A DNA stretch of 64,000 nucleotides from Streptomyces antioxidans. Its GTDB lineage: Bacteria > Actinomycetota > Actinomycetes > Streptomycetales > Streptomycetaceae. The notes under the pieces are model-generated. The model searched no databases. It was not told the origin of the DNA and worked only from the letters and a program-made list of their open reading frames with translations. Shown here piece by piece: positions 28,114-37,214 of the stretch; within the stretch, counting starts at the first letter, position 1, and each line of letters begins with the position of its first letter. The DNA is taken from contig NZ_LAKD02000070.1 in the NCBI RefSeq assembly GCF_000968685.2, forward strand, positions 1 through 64,000. Reading direction: 5' to 3'. The position numbers and the translations under genes were made by a program.

Positions 28114-28794
28114 ATGAACGAGACCGAGCGAGGCCGGATGGCCTCGCTCGCGACCGCTGTCGGCCGTGGAGTGCGGCGAGGCGGTGAGCGCGCGAGAGCG
28201 GGGGTCTACGCGGTCACCGACCGGATCATCGCGAACGCTCCGCGCATCGCTGTCCGCGATCTCGCGACGCTGCGCAAGCAGTTCCCGGGGCTGGGCCCCG
28301 AAGAGCTCGCGGACAAGCTGGTGGCCGGCGCCGCGGGCGGTACCGCCACAGTGGGTGCGGGCGTTGGTGCCGCGGCGATGCTGCCTGCTCCGCCCGCCAT
28401 GCCCACCGAGCTGGCCGCCGAGATCGTCGGCGTGGCCTCCATAGAGTTCAAGTTGATCGCCGAGTTGCACGAGGTCTACGGGGTGCGCGCGCCCGGCTCC
28501 ACACGCCAGCGCGCCGTCGCCTACCTCGGCGCCTGGGCCGAGGAGCGCGGCATCGACGTCGCCCAGCCGGCGACCGTCAACGCGGCTCTCGGCGTCCAGA
28601 TGAAGCGCGAGCTGCGCCAGCAGGTCCTCAGACGCAGCTTCCGGAACATGCCGTCCCTGGCGCCCTTCATGGTCGGCGCGGCCGTGGGAGCCACGATGAA
28701 CCGGCGCGACACCAAGAAGCTCGCGCGCAAGGTCCGCAAGGATCTGCGGGCCAAGCAGATCCCCTGGGACCTCCCCGTGGCCCTGGAGGAATGA
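28114..28794 (+). CDS. Hypothetical protein, possibly EcsC-like
   Basis: Protein of 226 aa, mostly helical. It has a Gly/Ala-rich hydrophobic stretch (VAGAAGGTATVGAGVGAAAMLPAP), a core IEFKLIAELHEVYGV, and a C-terminal FMVGAAVGATMNRRDTKKLARKVRKDLR. The last two segments recall EcsC-family proteins, but I am not certain. It follows the DUF4193 gene by 35 bp and is likely co-transcribed. A GTG at 28093 is an alternative start. Confidence 0.7.
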   Translation: MNETERGRMASLATAVGRGVRRGGERARAGVYAVTDRIIANAPRIAVRDLATLRKQFPGLGPEELADKLVAGAAGGTATVGAGVGAAAMLPAPPAMPTELAAEIVGVASIEFKLIAELHEVYGVRAPGSTRQRAVAYLGAWAEERGIDVAQPATVNAALGVQMKRELRQQVLRRSFRNMPSLAPFMVGAAVGATMNRRDTKKLARKVRKDLRAKQIPWDLPVALEE

Positions 28795-28834
28795 ACTCCC
28801 CGCCCTGGAGGAACGCACTCCTCGCGCGCCCCCG

Positions 28835-29281
28835 TCACGCCGAGCGCACGGCCGTGAGCGCGGCGGCGAGCGCCTTGGGATCCCGTGTGGACACATACAC
28901 ATACGGTGTTGGGTCCTCCGGATCGGTGACCTCCACCCGCAGCGCGGTCGGGATGTAGCTGCGCAGCAGCATGAACGCCTGCGGATCGGCCTTGTAGCTC
29001 CGCCAGGCGGCCGCCTCCTCGGCGTCCAGCACCTGCGGCGTCCCCAGCGCCGACACCGGGATCTTCGCCTCTCCGGCCACCAGCGAGTCCGCCACCACGC
29101 GCACCCGCGCCGAGCCGTACGAACTCACCCCCACACAGGCCAGTGCCGCCCCGCCGATCAGCCCGCCGAGCATCGGCAGAGTGCCGAACGGCAGCATGAT
29201 CAGCCCCACCGAGACCCCGATCAGGATGGCGATGAGCCACCAGGAAGGGGGTGCGCTGAGACGTTCCTCATAAGGCTGCAT
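28835..29281 (-). CDS. DUF3093 family membrane protein
   Basis: Protein of 148 aa. Two adjacent hydrophobic helices (WWLIAILIGVSVGLIMLPFG and LGGLIGGAALACVGV) follow a short N-terminal MQPYEERLSAP; the rest is a soluble domain ending TPYVYVSTRDPKALAAAL. The family is actinobacterial, lies next to dut by habit, and has no known function. The ATG has no ribosome site; a leaderless transcript is likely. Confidence 0.85.
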   Translation of the reverse strand: MQPYEERLSAPPSWWLIAILIGVSVGLIMLPFGTLPMLGGLIGGAALACVGVSSYGSARVRVVADSLVAGEAKIPVSALGTPQVLDAEEAAAWRSYKADPQAFMLLRSYIPTALRVEVTDPEDPTPYVYVSTRDPKALAAALTAVRSA

Positions 29282-29340
29282 GCGTATCAGCTTGGCACGG
29301 CCGCCAACCCGAACTCTCCGCGCGGGTAAGGTCAGCCGTT

Positions 29341-29922
29341 GTGAGTGGACGAACGACAGGGCTGACGCCGCCGGAGGACTCCAAGGCGCCCGTGCGCCAC
29401 CCCGACGCACCCGCGCCGGGGGAAACCCTCGGCGCGCACTACGACCAGTGTTTCGGCTGCGGCCACCAGCCGGGGGGCCTGGGGCTGACCACACGGGCTG
29501 GCGAGGGCGTGAGCGTCACCGCCGAGTTCACCGTGCGCACCGGCCACCAGGGCGCGCCCGGCCTGGCCCACGGCGGGGTGCTGGCCGCGGCGCTGGACGA
29601 GACGCTCGGATCGCTCAACTGGCTCCAGCGGGTGATCGCGGTGACCGGGCGGCTGGAGACGGACTTCGTACGGCCCGTGCCGGTCGGCGCCGAGCTCCAC
29701 CTGGAGGCGCGGGTGGACGCCGTGCACGGACGCAAGATCTACTGCTCGGCCACGGGCCGGATCGACGCCCCCGACGGCCCCGTCGCGGTGCGGGCGCAGG
29801 CCCTCTTCATAGAGGTGCGGGTCGACCACTTCATCGAGAACGGCCGGACGGAGGAGATCGACGCGGCGCTCGCCGATCCGGACCAGGTGAGGGTCGCGCG
29901 CGCCTTCGAGGTGAACCCATGA
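29341..29922 (+). CDS. PaaI-type hotdog-fold thioesterase
   Basis: Protein of 193 aa. The hotdog motif QGAPGLAHGGVLAAALDETLG (residues about 69-89), with the catalytic Asp/Glu region, identifies an acyl-CoA thioesterase; CFGCGHQPGGLGL precedes it. TAAGGT lies 8 nt before the GTG, suggesting a leaderless transcript. The gene ends in an ATGA overlap with dut. Confidence 0.85.
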   Translation: MSGRTTGLTPPEDSKAPVRHPDAPAPGETLGAHYDQCFGCGHQPGGLGLTTRAGEGVSVTAEFTVRTGHQGAPGLAHGGVLAAALDETLGSLNWLQRVIAVTGRLETDFVRPVPVGAELHLEARVDAVHGRKIYCSATGRIDAPDGPVAVRAQALFIEVRVDHFIENGRTEEIDAALADPDQVRVARAFEVNP

Positions 29923-30434
29923 GCCCGCTCCCCGTAGACGTGCTGTTCCGCAGGGTGGACCCCGAGGTGCCGGTCCCCGGCTACGCCCACCCCGGCGACG
30001 CCGGGGCCGACCTGGTCACCACCGAGCCCGCCGAACTGGCCCCCGGGGAGCGCGCGGTCCTGCCCACCGGAGTGTCTATCGCACTCCCGGAGGGGTATGC
30101 CGCCTTCGTGCACCCACGGTCCGGACTTGCCGCGCGCTGCGGGGTCGCCATGGTGAATGCCCCGGGGACCATCGATGCCGGGTACCGTGGAGAGATCAAG
30201 GTGATCGTGGTCAATCTGGACCCGCGCGAGAGCGTGCGGTTCGAGCGCTTCGACCGGATCGCCCAATTGGTCGTCCAGCAGGTCGAGAAGGTGCGCTTCC
30301 AGGAGGTGGCGGAGCTTCCCGGGTCGGCGCGGGCCGAAGGGGGCTTCGGGTCCACCGGCGGCCATGCCGCCGTGGACGGCACAACGGGTGGGAATGGATA
30401 CGCTTCGGTCGGTTCCGACCGGGAAGGACGATGA
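29919..30434 (+). CDS. dut: dUTP diphosphatase
   Basis: Protein of 171 aa, a trimeric dUTPase that hydrolyses dUTP to dUMP and pyrophosphate. The five family motifs are seen: HPGDAGADL, PRSGLAARCGV, NAPGTIDAGYRGEIKVIVVN, RIAQLVV and a C-terminal RAEGGFGSTGGH that closes the active site. It overlaps the thioesterase gene by 4 bp and is followed directly by the DUF3710 gene. Confidence 0.95.
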   Translation: MSPLPVDVLFRRVDPEVPVPGYAHPGDAGADLVTTEPAELAPGERAVLPTGVSIALPEGYAAFVHPRSGLAARCGVAMVNAPGTIDAGYRGEIKVIVVNLDPRESVRFERFDRIAQLVVQQVEKVRFQEVAELPGSARAEGGFGSTGGHAAVDGTTGGNGYASVGSDREGR

Positions 30435-30435
30435 C

Positions 30436-31221
30436 GTGTTCGGACGTCGCCGCAAGCGCAGCAAGGAGGACGTCGAGTCGCTCGACGTGACCTCCGACGA
30501 GTTGGCCGAGGACGCGGAGGACGCGGGCGGCGCTGAGGACACCGCCGCGCCCGCGGAGACCGGGCGGGTGAGCCTGCCCCCGGCCCCGCGCCCCGAGGGC
30601 CCCTGGGACGTGTCCGAGGTGCGTGAGCCCGGCGAGGGCCGGGTGGACCTCGGTGGTCTGTTCGTGCCCGGCGTGGAGGGCATGGAGCTGCGGGTGGAGG
30701 TCGCGGGCGACGCGATCGTCGCCGCGACCGTGGTGCTGCGGGACAGCGCCGTGCAGCTCCAGGGGTTCGCCGCGCCCAAGAAGGAAGGCATCTGGGGCGA
30801 GGTGCGCGACGAGATCGCCACCGGCATCACCCAGCAGGGCGGGATCGTGGACGAGGTCGAGGGCCCGCTCGGCTGGGAGCTGCGCGCCCAGGTGCCGGTG
30901 CAGCTCCCGGACGGCAAGAACGGTGTGCAGGTGGTCCGCTTCGTCGGCGTGGACGGGCCCCGCTGGTTCCTGCGCGGTGTGATCTCCGGGCAGGGCGCGG
31001 TGCAGCCCGAGACCGGCAGCCTCCTGGAAGCGATCTTCCGGGACACGGTCGTGGTGCGCGGTGAGGGCCCGATGGCCCCGCGCGACCCGATCGTCCTCAA
31101 GCTGCCGGACGACGCGCAGATGGTGCCCGACGGGGTGCAGCAGGACGAGGCGCAGGGCTCGCGGTTCGCGGGCGGCGCCGACCGGCTCCAGCGCGGCCCG
31201 GAGATCTCCGAGGTGCGCTGA
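30436..31221 (+). CDS. DUF3710 family protein
   Basis: Protein of 261 aa, conserved downstream of dut in actinobacteria. A basic start (VFGRRRKRSKED) leads into an acidic linker and a beta-rich DUF3710 domain (residues about 65-245) with FVGVDGPRWFLRGVISG. The GTG at 30436 has GGGAAGGA 8 nt upstream and lies 1 bp after the dut stop. Function unknown. Confidence 0.87.
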   Translation: MFGRRRKRSKEDVESLDVTSDELAEDAEDAGGAEDTAAPAETGRVSLPPAPRPEGPWDVSEVREPGEGRVDLGGLFVPGVEGMELRVEVAGDAIVAATVVLRDSAVQLQGFAAPKKEGIWGEVRDEIATGITQQGGIVDEVEGPLGWELRAQVPVQLPDGKNGVQVVRFVGVDGPRWFLRGVISGQGAVQPETGSLLEAIFRDTVVVRGEGPMAPRDPIVLKLPDDAQMVPDGVQQDEAQGSRFAGGADRLQRGPEISEVR

Positions 31222-31772
31222 GCCGTCCGCGCGCACGAGAGCTCGCACACGGCAGCTCCCGTGCGGCAGCTCGTGTACGACGGCTCCCGTATGGCGGAGA
31301 GCCAAGGCCCGGAAGGGGCCCGGGGCAGGGCCCCGGGCCCCTTCGGCATGTTCCGGAGCCTCCCCGCGGGGTTCTCGGGGTTCTCGGGGTTTTCCCTGAA
31401 CCCTTTGAACACCCCCGCCGCACCGGCCGTACTCATGGGCGCGAGCCCTTGTGATCCTTGGCGGGCCGCTCGCTCGCGTCCGACCGGGCCGACGGCGCAA
31501 GGCCCGGTCCGATGGATGTGAGCGTCTGCTGGTGGACCGTACTCTTCTCTGCGGAGTACGGCCCACCGGCCTTCCCCGCGCGCCGCGGGGCGTCCGGGCG
31601 CCGCGCGTCAGAGACGCGTCAAGAGGGCGCCGATGGCCGTAAGGGAGGCGTCAAGGGACGGCCGGTCCGGCCGGGGGGCGCGGTTTGCTCGACGGGTACC
31701 GCCCGCCGGAGCTCGCCGAGCGCTCGGGCGCCGTCCAGCGGGGCAAAGCCGTCCAACAGGGAAAATGGGGGC
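31222..31772. other. Intergenic region before kdpD
   Basis: About 550 bp. It contains the terminator of the dut operon (below), then a short tandem repeat ttctcgggg in two copies at 31373-31390. The remainder is GC-rich without a recognisable gene. KdpD homology begins only at 31773, although the frame is open from 31458. Confidence 0.4.
31312..31344 (+). terminator. Terminator of the dut operon
   Basis: Perfect 15-bp stem GAAGGGGCCCGGGGC / GCCCCGGGCCCCTTC with a 3-nt loop, 90 bp after the DUF3710 stop. Confidence 0.8.
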
Positions 31773-34385
31773 ATGGCACGCGGAAAGTTGCGGATCTACC
31801 TCGGTGCGGCACCAGGCGTCGGCAAGACCTGCGCGATGCTCTCCGAGGGGCACCGCAGGGTCGAGCGGGGCACGGACCTCGTGGTCGGCTTCGTGGAGCA
31901 CCACGGCCGCCGGCGCACCCAGGTGATGACGCACGGGCTCGAGGACGTGCCCCGCCGGGAGGTGGAGTACCGGGGGTCCGCCTTCGGCGAGATGGACGTG
32001 GACGCGGTGCTGGCGCGCCGCCCCGCCGTCGCGCTCATCGACGAGCTCGCCCACACCAACGTCCCCGGCTGCCGGAACGAGAAGCGCTGGCAGGACGTCG
32101 AGGAGCTGCTGCGGGCGGGCATCGACGTCGTCTCCACCGTCAACATCCAGCACCTGGAGTCGCTGGGGGACGTCGTGGAGTCGATCACGGGGGTACGGCA
32201 GCGGGAGACCGTCCCGGACGAGGTGGTGCGCCGGGCCGACCAGATCGAGCTGGTCGACATGTCGCCCCAGGCGCTGCGCCGCCGGATGGCGCACGGCAAC
32301 GTCTACGCGCCCGACAAGGTCGACGCCGCGCTGTCGAACTACTTCCGGCCCGGGAATCTGACCGCGCTGCGCGAGCTGGCGCTGCTGTGGACCGCCGACC
32401 GGGTGGACGAATACCTCCAGCAGTACCGGAACGAGCACTCCATCCGCTCCACCTGGCAGGCGCGCGAGCGCATCGTCGTCGGGCTGACCGGCGGCCCGGA
32501 GGGGCGGACGCTGATCCGCCGGGCGGCCCGGATGGCCGCCAAGGGCTCGGGCAGCGAACTCCTCGCCGTCTACATCGCCCGCAGCGACGGCCTGACCTCG
32601 GCCTCCCCCAAGGAGCTCGCGGTCCAGCGCACCCTCGTCGAAGACCTCGGGGGCACCTTCCACCACGTCATAGGGGAGGACATCCCCGGTGCGCTGCTGG
32701 AGTTCGCCCGCGGGGTCAACGCGACCCAGATCGTGCTCGGCTCCAGCCGCCGCAAGACCTGGCAGTACGTGTTCGGACCCGGGGTGGGCGCCACCGTCGC
32801 CCGGGACTCCGGGCCCGACCTGGACGTCCACATCGTCACCCATGACGAGGTGGCCAAGGGCCGCGGGCTGCCGGTGGCGCGCGGCGCCCGGCTGGGCCGC
32901 TCCCGGCTGATCGCGGGCTGGGCGGTCGGGGTCGCCGGGCCGACCGCGCTCACGCTGCTGCTCACCGGCACCGGCGCCACCCTCGCCTCGGAGGCCGGGC
33001 CCGGCTTCGCCAACGAGGTGCTGCTCTTCCTGTTCCTCAATGTGCTGGCCGCCCTGCTGGGCGGCATGGTGCCCGCGCTCGCCTCGGCGGCCGTCGGATC
33101 GCTGCTGCTCAACTACTACTTCACCCCGCCCACCCACACCCTGACCATCGCCGACCCCGAGAACATCGTCGCCATAGCGATCTTCGTGGCGGTGGCCGTC
33201 TGTGTGGCGTCCGTGGTGGACCTCGCCGCCCGCCGCACCCACCAGGCCGCCCGGCTGCGCGCCGAGTCCGAGATACTGTCCTTCCTCGCGGGCAGCGTGC
33301 TGCGCGGTGAGACCAGCCTGGAGGCGCTGCTGGAGCGGGTACGCGAGACGTTCGCCATGGACTCCGTGGCGCTGCTGGAGCGGGAGAGCGATGTCGCCCC
33401 CTGGACCTGTGCGGGCAGCGTCGGCGGCCAGGATGGGACCCCGCCGCCCGAACGGCCCGAGGACGCGGAGGTGGACATGCCGGTCGGCGACCATCTGGCG
33501 CTCGCGCTCTCCGGCCGGGTCCTGCCCGCGGAGGACCGCCGGGTGCTCGCCGCCTTCGCCGCCCAGGCCGCCGTCGTGCTCGACCGGCAGCGGCTGGCCC
33601 AGGAGGCCGGGCAGGCCCGTGAGCTGGCCGAGGGGAACCGCATCCGCACCGCGCTGCTCGCCGCCGTCAGCCACGATCTGCGCACCCCGCTCGCGGCCAT
33701 CAAGGCGGCCGTGAGCTCCCTGCGCTCCGACGACGTGGCCTGGTCGGCGGAGGACGAGGCCGAGCTGCTTGAGGGTATCGAGAGCGGCGCCGACCGGCTG
33801 GACCACCTGGTGGGCAACCTCCTGGACATGTCCCGGCTGCAGACCGGCACCGTCACCCCGCTCATCCGGGAGATCGACCTGGACGAGGTGGTGCCGATGG
33901 CGCTCGTCGGCGTCCCCGAGGCCGAGGTCGCCCTCGACATCCCCGAGGAGCTGCCGATGGTCGCGGTCGACCCCGGGCTGCTGGAGCGCGCCGTGGCCAA
34001 CATCGTGGAGAACGCGGTGAAGTACAGCCCGCCGGACCGCCCCGTGCTGGTCTCCGCGAGCGCCCTCGGCGACCGGGTGGAGCTGCGGGTGGCCGACGGC
34101 GGCCCGGGCGTACCGGACAGCGAGAAGGACCGCATCTTCGAGCCCTTCCAGCGGTACGGGGACGCCCCGCGCGGCGCCGGGGTCGGCCTCGGGCTCGCCG
34201 TCGCCCGCGGCTTCGCCGGGGCCATGGGCGGGCGGCTGACCGCCGAGGACACCCCCGGCGGCGGGATGACGATGGTGCTCACGCTGCGTGCCGCCCGCGA
34301 CCGCGTTCCGGCCGGCCCCGGCCTCCCGGTCCAGGTCGGCTCCGCCCCAGGCACGACGGAACGGAAAGGCAGGCCCGCCGGATGA
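31773..34385 (+). CDS. kdpD: Osmosensitive K+ sensor histidine kinase KdpD
   Basis: Protein of 870 aa. The N-terminal KdpD domain has Walker A GAAPGVGKT (about residues 11-19) and the DELAHTN signature. A universal-stress-protein domain follows (about 245-365; ends VHIVTHDE). Then come four membrane helices of the DUF4118 type (from ALTLLLTGTGATL to IFVAVAVCVASVVDLAA), a GAF-like region, HisKA (AAVSHDLRTPLAAIKAA) and HATPase (NIVENAVKYS, GVGLGLAVARGFAGAMGG). It controls KdpE phosphorylation in response to K+ limitation. The USP domain is the c-di-AMP binding site in staphylococcal KdpD. No kdpFABC pump genes lie in this window. Its stop overlaps the kdpE start. Confidence 0.92.
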   Translation: MARGKLRIYLGAAPGVGKTCAMLSEGHRRVERGTDLVVGFVEHHGRRRTQVMTHGLEDVPRREVEYRGSAFGEMDVDAVLARRPAVALIDELAHTNVPGCRNEKRWQDVEELLRAGIDVVSTVNIQHLESLGDVVESITGVRQRETVPDEVVRRADQIELVDMSPQALRRRMAHGNVYAPDKVDAALSNYFRPGNLTALRELALLWTADRVDEYLQQYRNEHSIRSTWQARERIVVGLTGGPEGRTLIRRAARMAAKGSGSELLAVYIARSDGLTSASPKELAVQRTLVEDLGGTFHHVIGEDIPGALLEFARGVNATQIVLGSSRRKTWQYVFGPGVGATVARDSGPDLDVHIVTHDEVAKGRGLPVARGARLGRSRLIAGWAVGVAGPTALTLLLTGTGATLASEAGPGFANEVLLFLFLNVLAALLGGMVPALASAAVGSLLLNYYFTPPTHTLTIADPENIVAIAIFVAVAVCVASVVDLAARRTHQAARLRAESEILSFLAGSVLRGETSLEALLERVRETFAMDSVALLERESDVAPWTCAGSVGGQDGTPPPERPEDAEVDMPVGDHLALALSGRVLPAEDRRVLAAFAAQAAVVLDRQRLAQEAGQARELAEGNRIRTALLAAVSHDLRTPLAAIKAAVSSLRSDDVAWSAEDEAELLEGIESGADRLDHLVGNLLDMSRLQTGTVTPLIREIDLDEVVPMALVGVPEAEVALDIPEELPMVAVDPGLLERAVANIVENAVKYSPPDRPVLVSASALGDRVELRVADGGPGVPDSEKDRIFEPFQRYGDAPRGAGVGLGLAVARGFAGAMGGRLTAEDTPGGGMTMVLTLRAARDRVPAGPGLPVQVGSAPGTTERKGRPAG

Positions 34386-35065
34386 ACCGGGTGCTCGTGG
34401 TGGACGACGAGCCACAGATCGTGCGCGCCCTCGTGATCAACCTCAAGGCGCGCAAGTACGAGGTGGACGCGGCCTCGGACGGCGCCACCGCACTCCGGCT
34501 CGCCGCCGCCCGCCACCCCGATGTGATCGTGCTCGACCTCGGGCTGCCCGACATGGACGGGGTGGAGGTGATCAGGGGGCTCCGGGGCTGGACCCGGGTG
34601 CCGATCCTGGTGCTCTCCGCCCGCCAGACCTCGGACGAGAAGGTCGAGGCGCTGGACGCCGGGGCGGACGACTACGTCACCAAGCCGTTCGGCATGGACG
34701 AGCTGCTGGCCCGGCTGCGCGCGGCCGTCCGCCGCGCCGAGCCCGTCGGGCGGCCGGAGGACTCGGTGGTGGTGGAGACCGGCACGTTCACCGTCGACCT
34801 GGCCGCCAAGAAGGCCCATCGCGACGGCCGCGACGTGCGGCTGACCCCCACCGAATGGCATCTGCTGGAGGTCCTGGTGCGCAACGCCGGGCGCCTGGTC
34901 AGCCAGAAGCAGCTGCTGCAGGAGGTCTGGGGCCCCTCCTACGGCACCGAGAGCAACTACCTGCGGGTGTACATGGCGCAGCTGCGCCGCAAGCTGGAGG
35001 CCGACCCCTCGCACCCGCGCCACTTCGTCACGGAGCCGGGCATGGGCTACCGGTTCGAGCGATGA
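34382..35065 (+). CDS. kdpE: Response regulator KdpE
   Basis: Protein of 227 aa, OmpR family. The receiver domain has DDE, the phospho-acceptor Asp in IVLDLGLPD (about residue 52), LSAR and TKPF; the C-terminal winged helix ends FVTEPGMGYRFER. The ATGA overlap with kdpD shows translational coupling. It would activate K+ uptake genes that must be elsewhere, unless its targets have changed. Confidence 0.92.
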   Translation: MNRVLVVDDEPQIVRALVINLKARKYEVDAASDGATALRLAAARHPDVIVLDLGLPDMDGVEVIRGLRGWTRVPILVLSARQTSDEKVEALDAGADDYVTKPFGMDELLARLRAAVRRAEPVGRPEDSVVVETGTFTVDLAAKKAHRDGRDVRLTPTEWHLLEVLVRNAGRLVSQKQLLQEVWGPSYGTESNYLRVYMAQLRRKLEADPSHPRHFVTEPGMGYRFER

Positions 35066-35111
35066 GCGCGGGGACTGCGTTTCGCCGATGGCGCACCGGT
35101 ACGCTGGCCGT

Positions 35112-35540
35112 ATGAGTTCCGTACGCCACCCCTCCGACGGGGCTGACAGGGGAGACAGGCCGGGGAAGCCGCCCGGCCGGTTCCGGCGGATGCTGGACCG
35201 GTTGTCGAGCTCCCAGGAGGAACTGCACTCCGCCGAGTTGCAGCAGGACGCGGAGGCCGCGGGCTGCACCAAGATCGGCGACTGCGGTGACCGTCAGATC
35301 GTCAAGGTGACGGGCACGCTGCGCACGGTGACCCTCAGGCCGCGGGCCGGAGTTCCCGCACTGGAGGCGGAGCTCTTCGACGGCACCGCCGCGCTGGACG
35401 TGGTGTGGCTGGGCCGTCGCTCCATCCTCGGGATAGAGCCGGGGCGCAGGCTGATCGCCTCGGGCCGGATCTCCATGAGCCATGGGCGCCGGGTGCTGTT
35501 CAATCCGAAGTACGAACTCCGACCGCTCGGACAGGAGTAG
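35112..35540 (+). CDS. OB-fold nucleic-acid-binding domain protein
   Basis: Protein of 142 aa. A basic, helical N terminus (RFRRMLDRLSSSQEELHSAELQQDAEAAGCTKI) precedes an OB fold (VKVTGTLRTVTLRP... LIASGRISMSHGRRVLFNPKYEL). It is conserved next to DUF3159 and trkA genes in actinobacteria. TACGCT 7 nt before the ATG suggests a leaderless transcript. DNA or RNA binding is assumed from the fold only. Confidence 0.85.
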   Translation: MSSVRHPSDGADRGDRPGKPPGRFRRMLDRLSSSQEELHSAELQQDAEAAGCTKIGDCGDRQIVKVTGTLRTVTLRPRAGVPALEAELFDGTAALDVVWLGRRSILGIEPGRRLIASGRISMSHGRRVLFNPKYELRPLGQE

Positions 35541-35543
35541 CCG

Positions 35544-36365
35544 GTGACGCCAGACGACAAGACGCCCCCGACCGGGCACCGACGCACCGCCGCCGACAGC
35601 AGGGCGGCGGCGGACACCGCGCTCCTTGAGGCGTTCGGCGGGGTGCGGGGCATGGTGGACACCACCGTCCCCGGTCTGGTCTTCGTGCTGCTGTACACGA
35701 TCAAGCGGGACATCCACCTCGCCGCGATCGCCGCCCTCGGCCTCACCGTGCTGCTCGGGCTCGCCCGGCTGGTGCGCAAGGAGACGCTGAAGCACGCCTT
35801 CAGCGGGGTCTTCGGGGTCGCGTTCGGCGCGATCTTCGCGATGATGTCCGGCGACGCGAAGAACTTCTACCTGCCGGGCATGCTCTACACCCTGGGCCTG
35901 GCGGTCGCCTACATCCTCTCGGCGATCTTCCGCTTCCCGCTGATCGGGGTGCTGCTCGGGCCGATGCTCAAGGAGAACCTCTCCTGGCGCACCCGCAACC
36001 CGGGCCGGTTCCGCGCCTACACCCGGTCCACCTGGGCGTGGGGGCTGATCCTGCTGGCCAAGTCGGCGGTGCTGTTCCCGCTCTACTGGTGGGGGGACGC
36101 CACCCAGCTCGGCTGGGTCAAGGTCGCGCTGGGGATTCCGCCGTTCCTGCTCTGCGTCTATCTGACCTGGATCTTCCTGGCCAAGGCCCCGCCGCCGATC
36201 GACGTCATCGCGGAGCTGGAGGCGGAGGAGAAGGCCGAGCGGGAGCGCGAGCGGACGAAGGCGGAGGCCGACAAGATCGCCGATCCGCTGCTCTCGGAGT
36301 GGACCGGCCAGATCGTCTCCGAGGCCCGTACCGAATCCGCCGACCGGCAGCCGCCCCGGCACTAG
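35544..36365 (+). CDS. DUF3159 family membrane protein
   Basis: Protein of 273 aa with about six hydrophobic helices (for example TTVPGLVFVLLYTI, LAAIAALGLTVLLGLARLV, FSGVFGVAFGAIFAMMSG, WGLILLAKSAVLFPLYW, FLLCVYLTWIFLA) and a charged C-terminal coiled-coil-like tail (EAEEKAERERERTKAEADK). It starts at GTG, 3 bp after the OB-fold gene. The family always travels with trkA-type genes here, so a link to ion homeostasis is plausible but unproven. Confidence 0.87.
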   Translation: MTPDDKTPPTGHRRTAADSRAAADTALLEAFGGVRGMVDTTVPGLVFVLLYTIKRDIHLAAIAALGLTVLLGLARLVRKETLKHAFSGVFGVAFGAIFAMMSGDAKNFYLPGMLYTLGLAVAYILSAIFRFPLIGVLLGPMLKENLSWRTRNPGRFRAYTRSTWAWGLILLAKSAVLFPLYWWGDATQLGWVKVALGIPPFLLCVYLTWIFLAKAPPPIDVIAELEAEEKAERERERTKAEADKIADPLLSEWTGQIVSEARTESADRQPPRH

Positions 36366-36393
36366 GGCCGTCACCGGGGCATCAGTGTGGATC

Positions 36394-36427
36394 GTGCCCG
36401 CCGCCCGGGAGACCGGGCGGCGGGCAC
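36394..36427. terminator. Bidirectional terminator DUF3159 / trkA
   Basis: Perfect 15-bp stem GTGCCCGCCGCCCGG and complement with loop gaga, between convergent genes. Confidence 0.88.
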
Positions 36428-36448
36428 CGTGCCAGGGCCCAGCCCCCG

Positions 36449-37126
36449 TCAGCCCGCGGCGTCCTGGCGCTGGACGGACAGCAGTTGCTCCAGCTGCTCC
36501 TCGCGCGCCTGCGCCGCGACGAACAGCAGCTCGTCCCCGGCCTCCAGCACATCGTCCTTGTTCGGGGTCAGTACGCGGGTGCCACGGATGATGGTGACCA
36601 GCGTGGTGTCCTCCGGCCACTCCACATCGCCGACCCGGGTGCCCACCAGCGCGGCCTCCGGCGGCAGCGTCAGCTCCACCAGGTTGGCGTCGCCGTGGCT
36701 GAAGCGGAGCAGCCGCACCAGATCGCCGACGCTCACCGCCTCCTCGACCAGCGCCGACATCAGACGCGGGGTGGAGACGGCCACATCGACGCCCCACGCC
36801 TCGTTGAACAGCCACTCGTTCTTGGGGTTGTTGACCCGGGCGACCACCCGGGGCACCCCGTACTCGGTCTTGGCGAGCAGCGAGACGACCAGGTTGACCT
36901 TGTCGTCACCGGTGGCCGCGATGACCACGTTGCAGCGCTGCAGCGCGGCCTCGTCCAGCGAGGTGATCTCGCACGCGTCGGCCAGCAGCCACTCGGCCTG
37001 CGGCACCCGCTCCACCGAGATGGCGGTCGGCGCCTTGTCGATGAGCAGCACCTCGTGCCCGTTCTCCAGCAGCTCGCTCGCGATGGAACGCCCCACGGCG
37101 CCCGCACCGGCAATGGCAACCCTCAC
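36449..37126 (-). CDS. TrkA/RCK potassium-transport regulatory protein (second copy)
   Basis: Protein of 225 aa. The N-terminal RCK_N Rossmann domain starts MRVAIAGAGAVGRSIASELLENGHEVLLID, followed by an NAD-binding Asp/acidic region and the RCK_C domain (HGDANLVELTLPPEAALVGTRVGDVEWPEDTTLVTIIRG). It would gate a K+ channel or permease in response to nucleotides, possibly c-di-AMP via RCK_C. GTG 37126 follows GGAGG. It pairs with the next TrkA gene, as with ceoB/ceoC in mycobacteria. Confidence 0.88.
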   Translation of the reverse strand: MRVAIAGAGAVGRSIASELLENGHEVLLIDKAPTAISVERVPQAEWLLADACEITSLDEAALQRCNVVIAATGDDKVNLVVSLLAKTEYGVPRVVARVNNPKNEWLFNEAWGVDVAVSTPRLMSALVEEAVSVGDLVRLLRFSHGDANLVELTLPPEAALVGTRVGDVEWPEDTTLVTIIRGTRVLTPNKDDVLEAGDELLFVAAQAREEQLEQLLSVQRQDAAG

Positions 37127-37214
37127 GGCGCCTCCTCGTTCGCTTCTCCGCCCGCACGGCGCAGAAGTGCGGCCTTCGCGGTCGCCTGCGGCCCGGCGGC
37201 CGTGCGTGCGGCGC